Source of the DNA: Hypericibacter sp050729195
Lineage (GTDB): Bacteria > Pseudomonadota > Alphaproteobacteria > Dongiales > Dongiaceae
Direction of reading: 5' to 3'
Length of the DNA stretch: 13,530 nucleotides
NCBI RefSeq assembly: GCF_050729195.1
Contig: NZ_JBOHKS010000033.1
Span: 1-13,530, forward strand
Part shown: in pieces, positions 6,199-13,505 of the stretch
How the letters are laid out: each line of letters starts with the position of its first letter
How positions within the stretch are numbered: the first letter of the stretch is position 1
Position numbers and translations under genes: made by a program
Notes under the pieces: generated by a model
The model's database searches: none
What the model was told of the DNA's origin: nothing
The model's input: only the letters and a program-made list of their open reading frames with translations

Positions 6199-7104
6199 TC
6201 AATCCTTCTCCGCCGAAAACGCCGCGACGATCTCGCGCGCCTGTTCGTCATAGGCGGCCTCCTCGGCGCGCAACCGCGAGAGTCCCATCAGCTCGTTGAA
6301 GCCGGCGAAATCGACCATGTTCGGGCGCCAGGCGTCGCTGGTGCCGTCGCGCGCGAGCGTGGCATAGAGGCCGGCCACCGCATGGGCGATCGCGTAGCTG
6401 GCCGCGACCGGATAGGTCACCATCGCATAGCCGATCTCGTCGAGGGCTGCGGACGGCAGGATCGGCGTCAGGCCGCCCTCGACATTGTTGGCCATGCAGG
6501 GGCCCGGGACCTCGGCGCAGATATAGGCCATCTCCTCGACCGTGAGCGGCGCCTCGACAAACAGCACGTCGGCGCCGGCCTCGCGATAGATCTGCGCGCG
6601 CTCGACCGCGGCCTCGAGGCCCTCGACCGCGCGCGCATCGGTGCGCGCCATGATGACGAGGTCGCCGTCGCGGCGGGCATCGAGCGCCGCCTTGATCTTC
6701 GCCACCATCTCCACCGCGGGCACCACCTGCTTGCCCTTCATATGGCCGCAGCGTTTGGGCGCCAGCTGATCTTCGATGAAGAGCCCGGCGACGCCGGCGC
6801 GTTCGAAGGCGCGCACGGTGCGCGCCACATTGGCGGTGCCGCCATAGCCGGTATCGGCGTCGGCAAAGACCGGCAGCTCGGTTTGATCGCAGAGCCGGGC
6901 ATACATCTCCGCCATCTCGCTCATGCCGAGCTGGGCCATGTCCGGCACGCCCAGAAGGCTCGCCGTGGCGGCATAGCCGCCGCAGGTGACGGCCTGGAAG
7001 CCGGCCTGCTCGGCCAGCCTCAAAGTGAGGGCGTCATGGACGCCCGGTAACAACAGGATCTCGGGGGCTTCGACCAGCAGGCGGAAACGGGTGCTGCGCT
7101 TCAT
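6199..7104 (-). CDS. Isocitrate lyase/phosphoenolpyruvate mutase family carbon-carbon lyase
   Basis: This is a 301-residue enzyme of the ICL/PEPM superfamily, a Mg-dependent TIM barrel that cleaves or decarboxylates 2-hydroxy or 2-oxo dicarboxylic acids. The metal-binding DADTGYGG (82-89), IEDQ (110-113), catalytic-loop KRCGHMKGK (117-125, Cys119), MARTDA (152-157), E184 and ANNVEGG (205-211) are all intact. The KRCGH loop and the stretch MARTDA.AVEGL.AA.ERAQ.Y.EAGA are close to PrpB (2-methylisocitrate lyase), while NNVEGG resembles 2,3-dimethylmalate lyase and oxaloacetate decarboxylase relatives. The cysteine argues for a lyase, not a mutase. No methylcitrate-cycle gene is nearby, so the substrate is open. 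GGAG lies nine bases before the ATG at 7104. It is a single gene, convergent with the PAS gene. Confidence 0.92.
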   Translation of the reverse strand: MKRSTRFRLLVEAPEILLLPGVHDALTLRLAEQAGFQAVTCGGYAATASLLGVPDMAQLGMSEMAEMYARLCDQTELPVFADADTGYGGTANVARTVRAFERAGVAGLFIEDQLAPKRCGHMKGKQVVPAVEMVAKIKAALDARRDGDLVIMARTDARAVEGLEAAVERAQIYREAGADVLFVEAPLTVEEMAYICAEVPGPCMANNVEGGLTPILPSAALDEIGYAMVTYPVAASYAIAHAVAGLYATLARDGTSDAWRPNMVDFAGFNELMGLSRLRAEEAAYDEQAREIVAAFSAEKD

Positions 7105-7282
7105 GGGGCAGAGCTCCGGCGGGAGAAGGGTGACGCGGAATGCCAGCATAGCGGCGGGGCCCGCCCCGATGCGAGACCGCGGGCTTGGCCTGTCGTCACC
7201 GGCTTTCGGCCTGTTCCGGCAGGAAGGGTGCCCCTATGCTGTCGATCCGCCGCCAGACCCGTCATGTCCCGGAGCCCACGCG

Positions 7283-7699
7283 ATGACGCCTTTTGCCTCG
7301 CGACTGTCCCGTTTATCCCTGCAGGCCGGCCTGGTGGCCGCCATGGCCCTTTTCAGTTCCGCCCCGATCCGCGCCGACGACGACACCGCGGTCGAGACCG
7401 AATATCTCGATTATCACCGCGCGATCTATGCGGCGGTGCTGTGCCAGGGCGCGGGGCTCGAGCAGAAGGGCATCGGCGATCCCAGCGCGCAGCAGATCCA
7501 GACCGCGCATGAGAATCTGGCGCAGGCGATCTCGGCCAGCATCGGCGAGGAGATCAGCGCCGGACGGCGGCTGACGTTGATCGAGCAGGCCAAGACCGAG
7601 ATCCGCGAGCTCAAGAAGACGAAGAGCTGCGACGACCCGGAGATGAAGCGGGTCCTCGACATCTATCACACCGAGCTGGAGCCGGCGCTGCAGGAGTAA
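7283..7699 (+). CDS. Small exported protein with two cysteines, function unknown
   Basis: This is a 138-residue protein that I do not recognise. It has a Sec-type signal peptide: basic residues (R7, R10), a hydrophobic core (LQAGLVAAMALFSSAP) and a likely cut after PIRA (31). The mature part is mainly helical, with many Gln, Glu and Ala. Its two cysteines, C54 (VLCQGAG) and C116 (KSCDDPE), could form a disulfide in the periplasm. GGAG (7271-7274) lies eight bases before the ATG at 7283; the frame is open further upstream but overlaps the start of the divergent lyase gene. It is convergent with wrbA. Confidence 0.8.
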   Translation: MTPFASRLSRLSLQAGLVAAMALFSSAPIRADDDTAVETEYLDYHRAIYAAVLCQGAGLEQKGIGDPSAQQIQTAHENLAQAISASIGEEISAGRRLTLIEQAKTEIRELKKTKSCDDPEMKRVLDIYHTELEPALQE

Positions 7700-7722
7700 G
7701 CGGGGGAGCTTTCGTGTTCTTG

Positions 7723-7749
7723 TCCCCTCCCCCTTTCAGGGGGAAGGGA
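7723..7749. repeat. Imperfect C/G hairpin, diverged copy of the intergenic repeat
   Basis: TCCCCTCCCCC, loop TTTCA, GGGGGAAGGGA form a hairpin with a bulge (5-bp core 7729-7733 with 7739-7743). The composition and position between two convergent genes match the other repeat copies. It may act as a transcription terminator in both directions, although no T-run follows on either strand. Confidence 0.55.
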
Positions 7750-7761
7750 TAGTCTTCAACC

Positions 7762-8364
7762 TCACCCCTTCAGCTTCGCCGCGATGCCGGCGACATGCTT
7801 GCCCTGGAAGCGGGCGATCTTGAGCTCGTTCTCGCTGGGCATGCGGCTGCCGTCGGTGTTGGAGAGCGTGGTGGCGCCATAGGGCGTGCCGCCGCTGATC
7901 TCCTTCATGTTCATCAGCTCCTGGCAGCTATAGGGCACGCCGACGATGATCATGCCGAGATGCATCAGCGTGACATGGGTCGAGAGGATCGTCGTCTCCT
8001 GGCCGCCATGCTGGGTCGCGGTCGAGGCGAAGACGCTGCCGACCTTGCCGATCAGCGAGCCCTTCATCCAATGGCCGCCCGCCTGGTCGAGGAAGTTGCG
8101 CATCTGCGCCGCCATATTGCCGAAGCGGGTCGGCACGCCGAAGATGATGGCGTCATAGTCGGCGATCTCGTCGATGGCCGCGATCGGCGCCTTCTGGTCG
8201 AGCTTCATCCCGGACTTTCTGGCGACGTCCTCCGGCACCAGCTCGGGCACCCGCTTGATCGTCACTTGCGCGCCGCCGACTTCGCGTGCACCGGCCGCCA
8301 CGGCTTCGGCCATCGCCTCGATATGGCCGTAGGCGCTGTAATAGAGCACCAGAACTTTCGTCAT
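7762..8364 (-). CDS. wrbA: NAD(P)H:quinone oxidoreductase, WrbA family flavoprotein
   Basis: This FMN enzyme reduces quinones by two electrons using NAD(P)H, which avoids semiquinone radicals. It is 200 residues, the usual WrbA length, soluble and probably tetrameric. The flavodoxin-type phosphate loop YYSAYGHIEAMA (8-19) is present. So are the family segments GVPTRFGNMAAQMRNFLDQ (76-94), STATQHGGQETT (114-125, with the active-site His119) and GGTPYGATTL (148-157). The ATG at 8364 is chosen because AGGGAG lies eight bases upstream and the family N-terminus begins there. It is divergent from a LysR regulator and has its own predicted promoter, so control by that regulator is likely. Confidence 0.96.
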   Translation of the reverse strand: MTKVLVLYYSAYGHIEAMAEAVAAGAREVGGAQVTIKRVPELVPEDVARKSGMKLDQKAPIAAIDEIADYDAIIFGVPTRFGNMAAQMRNFLDQAGGHWMKGSLIGKVGSVFASTATQHGGQETTILSTHVTLMHLGMIIVGVPYSCQELMNMKEISGGTPYGATTLSNTDGSRMPSENELKIARFQGKHVAGIAAKLKG

Positions 8365-8506
8365 CGTGTGGACTCCCTGAAATGGACGAGGGGCCGCCGC
8401 AGAAGCTCCTGCAAGGCGAACCCGAGCGGGTGAGAAGAGTGAAGAGGGCCAGCGGCGGGAAAGCTTGTCGGAATCCTTCATGGTGGGCCGCCGTCCATGG
8501 AGCCAA

Positions 8507-8534
8507 AGCATAATCTCTGCCCAATTCGTGACAA
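8507..8534 (-). promoter_or_regulatory. Predicted promoter of wrbA
   Basis: On the minus strand TTGTCA (8534-8529) and TATGCT (8512-8507) are 16 bp apart, giving a leader of about 135 bases. The -35 falls within the region of TTGTGA-like repeats that probably bind the divergent LysR regulator. Confidence 0.45.
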
Positions 8535-8572
8535 ATAGTGTGGGTTGTGAAAGGATATTTCCCGATTTGTGA
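8526..8572. promoter_or_regulatory. Repeated TTGTGA-like motifs between wrbA and the LysR gene
   Basis: TCGTGA (8526-8531), TTGTGA (8545-8550) and TTGTGA (8567-8572) lie at starts 19 and 22 bp apart, about two helical turns. In addition ACAAAT (8531-8536) and ATTTGT (8565-8570) form an inverted pair. This is a plausible LysR binding region overlapping the predicted wrbA -35. Confidence 0.4.
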
Positions 8573-8603
8573 ATAATCAGCGGAAAGAAAGAGGAAACAG
8601 GGG

Positions 8604-9515
8604 GTGGACCGGCTCGAAACCCTGCGTGTGTTTCGCAAAGTCGCCGACCGCCAGAGCTTCTCGGCGGCGGCGCGCGAGCTCGGCCTCTCCAATGCCGGGG
8701 TCAGCAAGCATATCGCCCGGCTCGAGGCCGATCTGGGGGCGCGGCTCATCGACCGCACCACGCGGCGCATGAACCTCACCGAAGCGGGCCGCGCCTATTT
8801 CGATCGCTGCGTGCGAATCCTCGACGATCTGGCCGAGGCCGACCAGGCGGTCGGCCGCCTCACCGCCGCGCCGCGCGGGCTGTTGCGGGTGACGGCGCCG
8901 GCCTCCTTCGGCGTGCCCTATCTCTCGCGGCTGCTGCCGGAATTCATGGCGCGCCATCCGGAGCTCTCGGTCGATCTCTCCTTCAACGACCGCTTCGTCG
9001 ATCTGGTGGAGGAGGGCATCGATCTGGCGGTGCGGATCCGCACCGACCTGCCGGATTCCCAGCTCGTAGTGCGCCGCTTGGCGCCGGTCGAGCGCATTCT
9101 CTGCACGGCACCTTCCTATATCGCGCGGCGCGGCGAGCCGAAGCATCCGCGCGAGCTCAATGCGCATGACTGCATCGTCTATACGCTGTCGGCCACGCCC
9201 GGCGAATGGCGCTTCCAGGGACCGGACGGCACGATCACCGTGCCGATCAACGGCCGGTTCCGCTGCAACAACGGCCAGGCGATGCTGGCAGCAGCCGAAG
9301 CCGGCATCGGCATCGCCAACTCGCCGATCTTCTCGGTCGCGGCCGCTCTGCGCGCGGGCCGCGTCAAGCGGCTCCTGCCCGACTGGCAGCCGCCGGCCCA
9401 TGCGCTCTATCTGGTCTATCCGCCGGGCCGCCACCTCTCGCCCAAGGTCCGCGTCTTCGCTGACTTCCTCGCCGAGCGTTTTACGCCGCCGGTGGAGTGG
9501 GACGCGACGGGGTGA
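8604..9515 (+). CDS. LysR family transcriptional regulator
   Basis: This is a 303-residue LysR-type regulator. The winged helix-turn-helix is at about 2-60 (LETLRVFRKVADRQSFSAAARELGLSNAGVSKHIARLE), followed by a linker helix and the effector domain beginning at RGLLRVTAPASFG (91-103). That last motif is typical of the CrgA-like subgroup, whose members often regulate a divergent oxidoreductase gene, here wrbA. It starts at GTG 8604, with GAGGA (8591-8595) eight bases upstream. An inducer such as a quinone or electrophile would fit the target but is inference. No strong promoter is visible for this gene on the plus strand. Confidence 0.94.
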   Translation: MDRLETLRVFRKVADRQSFSAAARELGLSNAGVSKHIARLEADLGARLIDRTTRRMNLTEAGRAYFDRCVRILDDLAEADQAVGRLTAAPRGLLRVTAPASFGVPYLSRLLPEFMARHPELSVDLSFNDRFVDLVEEGIDLAVRIRTDLPDSQLVVRRLAPVERILCTAPSYIARRGEPKHPRELNAHDCIVYTLSATPGEWRFQGPDGTITVPINGRFRCNNGQAMLAAAEAGIGIANSPIFSVAAALRAGRVKRLLPDWQPPAHALYLVYPPGRHLSPKVRVFADFLAERFTPPVEWDATG

Positions 9516-9589
9516 GAAGCACCGGCAACTTCGCGCTGCTGAGAAACTGAGGGGATAAGCCTTGAGCGATCAAGTGTCAGGCCGCTCGG

Positions 9590-10102
9590 CTAAGGCGCAA
9601 TTCGCTTCCACCGCCTCACCAGCGTGCCGTTCTCGTTGTATATGAAATCGTTCCCGGAGATGACGATCTGCGCCTTGCCGCCGTCATAATCGAGAATGAG
9701 CTTATCGCCTTCTGTTCTCGCCTGGAATCGTCGGAGCCCTTGCCAGGGCAGCTCTTTGGAGATCGATATCTTCGACGGCGTTTCCTGCAGGAAGTTATAT
9801 GCCCCATAGCCATACGACCAGCTCGACTCGCCAACCACATAGCTCCCATAGGCGAAGAAGGATTTGGTTTGGCCAAACCGTGTCCGACTGCCCATGATAA
9901 CGATCGCGTCGTCATGGAGAGAAAGACGCCCCGTCGCCTCCGGGGGCCGAACCACAGCGCCTTCGAGGTTCCACTCTTCCAAAATCCAGGTCCCCTCGAT
10001 TCCCTTTCGAATCGCGTATGACAGCGCATCATCGGCGAAAGCGGGACCGCCGCCGATCATCGCGGTGAGAAACAATGCTCTGAACAGCCATGCCCTGCCC
10101 AT
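9590..10102 (-). CDS. Exported lipocalin-like protein, function unknown
   Basis: This is a 170-residue protein with a signal peptide (MGRAWLFRALFLTAMIGGGPAFA, cut after residue 23). The mature part opens with IEGTWILEEWNLEG (35-48), a GxW motif as at the start of lipocalin folds. Alternating beta-strand-like segments follow, rich in Tyr, Ser and Gly (SYVVGESSWSYGYGAYNF), with DKLILDYDGGKAQIVISGNDFIY near the end. A beta-barrel of the Lipocalin_5 or lipocalin-like type is my inference; I do not recognise the exact family. The ATG at 10102 has a strong GGGGAGG six bases upstream, which settles the start over an in-frame ATG at 10123. It follows the coiled-coil protein gene by 70 bp on the same strand. 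Confidence 0.8.
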   Translation of the reverse strand: MGRAWLFRALFLTAMIGGGPAFADDALSYAIRKGIEGTWILEEWNLEGAVVRPPEATGRLSLHDDAIVIMGSRTRFGQTKSFFAYGSYVVGESSWSYGYGAYNFLQETPSKISISKELPWQGLRRFQARTEGDKLILDYDGGKAQIVISGNDFIYNENGTLVRRWKRIAP

Positions 10103-10172
10103 AGATCGCCTCCCCTTCGTCATGCGGTCGCTACAACATAGGTGATCACACGCGCCTTTGCCTCGATCGATC

Positions 10173-10628
10173 CTAGGGCGGGCAGGTGCCTGCCACTTCC
10201 CAGGACATGACGAAGGTGTCGCGCAGCGCGTGGGCAAGGTCGAGCGCGGCGCTCTGGGCCGGCGTGAGCTTGGTCAGATCCTTGTCGATGGTTTGCGCCA
10301 GATGCACCATCGAGGCTTCGACATTCGGGCATTCGACCATGCTGAGTTCGGCCACATAGAGCTCCCGGAACCGTTTCCGGGCCTTGTCGACATCCTCTTC
10401 CGTCTCGACTTCGGGATTGGCCAGCACGGCCGCCGCATGGACCGCCTCCAGATAGAATTTCTGGCGCAGCTCGAGGAACGGCTTGGCCAGTTCCAGCTTG
10501 CGGGTTTCGGCTTCCTTGACGCGGGCCTCGGCCTCGCTCTTCTGGGCCGTGGTCAGGCTCCAGATGCTGATGACGACGCCGACCACGACGCTGAGCACCT
10601 GCACCAGCTTCGAGATTGAATCGAGCAT
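10173..10628 (-). CDS. Short membrane-anchored coiled-coil protein, function unknown
   Basis: This is a 151-residue protein that I do not recognise. One N-terminal membrane segment (LVQVLSVVVGVVISIWSL, about 8-25) is followed by a charged helix likely to form a coiled coil (AQKSEAEARVKEAETRKLELAKPFLELRQK, 28-57). A helical C-terminal domain with C100 (MVECPN) and C149 (GTCPP) follows. The topology is probably a single anchor with the rest on one side. The ATG at 10628 has GGGGAGG six bases upstream. The same frame is open much further upstream, but that part overlaps the GrpB-family gene and looks non-coding. A CGACCTCCC stretch 49 bases upstream can pair with the ribosome-binding site. Confidence 0.82.
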   Translation of the reverse strand: MLDSISKLVQVLSVVVGVVISIWSLTTAQKSEAEARVKEAETRKLELAKPFLELRQKFYLEAVHAAAVLANPEVETEEDVDKARKRFRELYVAELSMVECPNVEASMVHLAQTIDKDLTKLTPAQSAALDLAHALRDTFVMSWEVAGTCPP

Positions 10629-10631
10629 TCG

Positions 10632-10697
10632 CGACCTCCCCACCCCTGGGTCATCGGAACGCCCACTATAGAACGAAGCGCCGAAATAGGGAGGTCG
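10632..10697 (-). promoter_or_regulatory. Inverted repeat able to sequester a ribosome-binding site
   Basis: On the minus strand CGACCTCCC (10697-10689) is the exact complement of GGGAGGTCG (10640-10632), which includes the Shine-Dalgarno of the gene starting at 10628. A possible -10, TATAGT (10670-10665), lies between the arms, so only longer transcripts starting upstream would contain the hairpin. Confidence 0.35.
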
Positions 10698-10777
10698 AAG
10701 CCGCAGCGCTCTCCACGCCGCGAAGCCGCTCAACAGATCCAATGGGATGCGGGGATGCAACCGCGGAGCGACGAGTT

Positions 10778-11338
10778 CTAAGCGTCGCCCGCCGGTTCCT
10801 GCCAGGAGGTTTGTGCGACCCATTCCTGGGCACCGGCCATGATGAGATCGAAGACGGGGTCCTTGATGTCGTAATAAGCCTCGACATCCGTGGGAAAGCG
10901 GCGGGCCAGCTGGCGCTTGATCTCGGCATAGGCCGACGCCGCGGCCGGATGAGTGCGCAGATAGTCGCGGCAGATCAGCGGATAGCGCTGATTGAACCGT
11001 CCACGCACCCGGATGTGGAGATTGGCGGCGCGCCCGATGCCGGTGAAGAGGCGCTTCTCCAACTGCTCGGGCGGCAATGTCATGCCGGGTGGCAGATGAT
11101 CCGTCCGGACCTGATGACGCTTGAACCCGGCCGCCTCGATCGCTGCCGACGGCAGCGAGTCCAGATCGGCAACTGTCATCTGGATGTCGATGACATCCTT
11201 CGCGGCCAAGCCCGGCACGGCAGTCGAGCCGATATGGTGGATCGCGAGCGCAGCCTCTCGCGTCCGGCTGCGTAATTCCGCACCGAGCGCGGCAAACTCC
11301 ACAGGCCAAACCGATCGATAATCGACGATCTCGATCAT
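10778..11338 (-). CDS. GrpB family protein (UPF0157)
   Basis: This is a 186-residue soluble protein of the GrpB/UPF0157 family, placed in the nucleotidyltransferase superfamily; some members are fused to dephospho-CoA kinase. Its signature IHHIGSTAVPGLAAKDVIDIQM (33-54) holds the Gly-Ser motif (G37, S38) and the acidic pair D48/D51 expected for metal and nucleotide binding. LHIRVRGRFNQRYPLICRDYLR (107-128) and YDIKDPVF are also typical. The reaction and substrate are not established for this family. It lies 46 bp after the large membrane protein gene on the same strand and may be read through from it. Only a weak AGG precedes the ATG. Confidence 0.92.
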   Translation of the reverse strand: MIEIVDYRSVWPVEFAALGAELRSRTREAALAIHHIGSTAVPGLAAKDVIDIQMTVADLDSLPSAAIEAAGFKRHQVRTDHLPPGMTLPPEQLEKRLFTGIGRAANLHIRVRGRFNQRYPLICRDYLRTHPAAASAYAEIKRQLARRFPTDVEAYYDIKDPVFDLIMAGAQEWVAQTSWQEPAGDA

Positions 11339-11384
11339 GACGGGACCTGCCGGTTCGACAGTTCAGCAGCTGCAGACAAAGAAA

Positions 11385-13466
11385 CTACTGTCCCTCGCGC
11401 CGCCAGGCGGCGAGGGTGGTGCCGATTCCCAGCAGCAACAGCAGCCAGACCGGGAGCAGCGGCAGCTCGGTGCCGCCGGTGACGATGAAATCGCCATTGC
11501 GGCGCAGGCCGAGCCAGCCGCTGCCGGCGGCCGTGCGGTCGGGCTCGACGCTGCGGACCTGTGGGACATTGCCGCCGCCCGCATCGAGGCGGAACACGCC
11601 CCCCCCGGTCAGCTCGCTCACCGGCTTCAGCAGGTCCGGCGTGGCGCGGAGGTCCGACATCTCCTTCGAATTGAGCGCGCCCATGGCGGCGAAGGCCTGG
11701 CGCGTGCCGTCGGTGATGCGATAGAGCCCGTTCTCCTCGACATTCAACTGCCCGATCGCCCGCCCGTCGCCCTTGTCGTCGATGGGGACATCGAAGGTCG
11801 CGCCCGAGGGCGCGGTGACCGTCACGGACTTGGGTTGTGCCGAAAGGCTGCGGCGCGTCACTGTCAGATGGCCGTCGATGATCGAGGCCTTGAGGTCTTC
11901 CTCCTCGAGCTCGGGCTCCTTCATCAACCAATGCGCCACGCGGCGCAGCAACTCGGCCTGGGGCCCGCCGCCCTCGAACCCGCGCGACCAGAGCCAGATC
12001 TCGTCGGAAAGCAGCTGCGCCACGCGGCCCTTGCCGACGCGCGCCAGCACCAGCAGCGGATCGCCCTGGATGCCGGTCATGACGGCCGAGCCCTGCTGCG
12101 TCGTCGCCGCGACCTGGCGGAACCAGCGGCCCCAGGTCGGCGGATTGCTGTCGCCGCCGGGCAGGCCCGCCGTGACCGGATGGCGCCGGCCGATTTCGCT
12201 GATGACCGGCTTGAAGCCCTGCTCCAGCACCTCGCCCGTGGGGGCGGCCGGAAAGATGCGGCCGAGCGGCGAATCATAGAGGCTGTAGGCGCCGGCATAG
12301 GAGCTGCCGGCCGCGTCCAGCAATGCGCCGCCATTCTCGACGAAATGCGCGATGTTCTCGAGATAGGCGCGGGGCAGCACGCCGCGGCGCTGATAGCGGT
12401 CGAAGATGACGAGATCGAACTCGTCGAGCTTGACCTCGAACAGTTCGCGGATCGGGAAGGCGATCAGCGACAGCTCGTTGATCGGCGTGCCGTCCTGCTT
12501 CTCCGGCGGCCGCAGAATGGTGAAATGCACCAGATCGACGCCGGGATCGGATTTGAGCAGGTTGCGCCAGGTGCGCTCGCCGGGATGCGGCTCGCCCGAG
12601 ACCAGCAGGACCCGAAGCCGGTCGCGCACGCCATTGACGGTGATGAAGGCGTTGTTGTTGGCGAGCGTCAGTTCCTCGGGGCCGGCCTCGGCCTTGATCT
12701 CGAACAGCGTTTCGCCCGCATGCTGCAGATCGAGCGAGATATTGGTGTCCTGGCCGGTGGGCACGAAGACCGGCTGGAGCACCTCGCCGTCGCGCGTGAT
12801 ATCGACGCGCACGCGGCCCGCGGGCGGCCCTTGCGGCAGATCGTCGACGCGGATGGTAAACTCGACCTTCTGGCCGACGATGCCGTAGCTCGGCAGCTTC
12901 GGCACCGTCAGGCGGCGATCGCCCTCGTTCTCGCGGCCGGTCAGCAGCAGATGCATCGGCGCGTCGATGCCGAGCGTCTTGGGATCCTCGGGCAGGTCGT
13001 GGATCTCGCCGTCTGAGAGCAACACGACGCCGGCGAGCCGCGAGGGCGGCAGGTCGGCGACGGCGTTCTTGACGGCGGTCATCAGCTCGGTGCCGTTGTC
13101 GGCCTCGCTGCGGGCGGGCTTGACCCGCACCACGCGCAGCTCGAGGCCGGGGATCGCGCGCAGGCGCTTCTCGATCTCCGGTGCCGCCGCCGCGATCTGC
13201 TCAGGTCTGGGCGCGATCTGCTCGCTCGAGGATTCGTCGATCGCCAGCACCGCGACATCGTCGATCATGCGGCGCTCTTCCTTGACCGCCGAGGGATTGA
13301 CCAGCGCGCCCAGGAGCACGAGCAGCGCCAGGACGCGCCAGGAGGTTCCGCGCGCGCGCCGCCACAGGCAAATCGTGATCAGCAGCGCGGCCACGACCGC
13401 AGCGCCCGCGATCAGCGGCCAGGGCAGCAGGGGCGAGAATGCGATGCTCCAATGGCCGGCGGTCAT
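11385..13466 (-). CDS. Membrane-anchored VWA and glutamine amidotransferase-like domain protein (MoxR/DUF58-cluster type)
   Basis: This is a 693-residue inner-membrane protein. Two N-terminal membrane segments (about 15-34 and 42-56) are followed by a VWA-like domain (about 68-200) whose metal site looks complete: DESSS (D77, S79, S81), T126 and LLSDGE (D152). A beta-sandwich-like segment (about 200-280) is followed by an amidotransferase-like Rossmann region (RLRVLLVSGEPHPGERTW at 283-300; DLVIFDRYQ; FVENGGALLDAAGSS at 375-389). The usual nucleophile cysteine is absent there. A C-terminal helix (about 668-686) anchors the end. Such proteins normally sit beside MoxR ATPase, DUF58 and DUF4159 genes, which would be right of the window. 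GAAGG precedes the ATG at 13466. The task is unknown; a role in envelope protein assembly with a MoxR ATPase is inference. Confidence 0.88.
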   Translation of the reverse strand: MTAGHWSIAFSPLLPWPLIAGAAVVAALLITICLWRRARGTSWRVLALLVLLGALVNPSAVKEERRMIDDVAVLAIDESSSEQIAPRPEQIAAAAPEIEKRLRAIPGLELRVVRVKPARSEADNGTELMTAVKNAVADLPPSRLAGVVLLSDGEIHDLPEDPKTLGIDAPMHLLLTGRENEGDRRLTVPKLPSYGIVGQKVEFTIRVDDLPQGPPAGRVRVDITRDGEVLQPVFVPTGQDTNISLDLQHAGETLFEIKAEAGPEELTLANNNAFITVNGVRDRLRVLLVSGEPHPGERTWRNLLKSDPGVDLVHFTILRPPEKQDGTPINELSLIAFPIRELFEVKLDEFDLVIFDRYQRRGVLPRAYLENIAHFVENGGALLDAAGSSYAGAYSLYDSPLGRIFPAAPTGEVLEQGFKPVISEIGRRHPVTAGLPGGDSNPPTWGRWFRQVAATTQQGSAVMTGIQGDPLLVLARVGKGRVAQLLSDEIWLWSRGFEGGGPQAELLRRVAHWLMKEPELEEEDLKASIIDGHLTVTRRSLSAQPKSVTVTAPSGATFDVPIDDKGDGRAIGQLNVEENGLYRITDGTRQAFAAMGALNSKEMSDLRATPDLLKPVSELTGGGVFRLDAGGGNVPQVRSVEPDRTAAGSGWLGLRRNGDFIVTGGTELPLLPVWLLLLLGIGTTLAAWRREGQ

Positions 13467-13505
13467 GGGGCGACCTTCAAATCGGGTTGCGCATCACGCC
13501 GCGTC

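Noticed and set aside
6097..7050. Plus-strand open frame opposite the lyase gene
   Set aside because: The minus strand carries a complete catalytic motif set; this frame starts inside the inverted-repeat element and shows no domain.
9559..9582. Small hairpin CTTGA-GCGA-TCAAG between convergent genes as a terminator
   Set aside because: The stem is only 5 bp and no T-run follows on either strand, so chance is a sufficient explanation.
10629..11309. Upstream extension of the coiled-coil membrane protein frame
   Set aside because: The extension overlaps the GrpB gene in another frame, is Arg/Gly/Ser-rich, and the ATG at 10628 has a strong ribosome-binding site.
11337..13016. 559-codon plus-strand open frame opposite the VWA protein
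   Set aside because: It has no recognisable domain, and the opposite strand encodes a protein with a MIDAS motif and membrane anchors.
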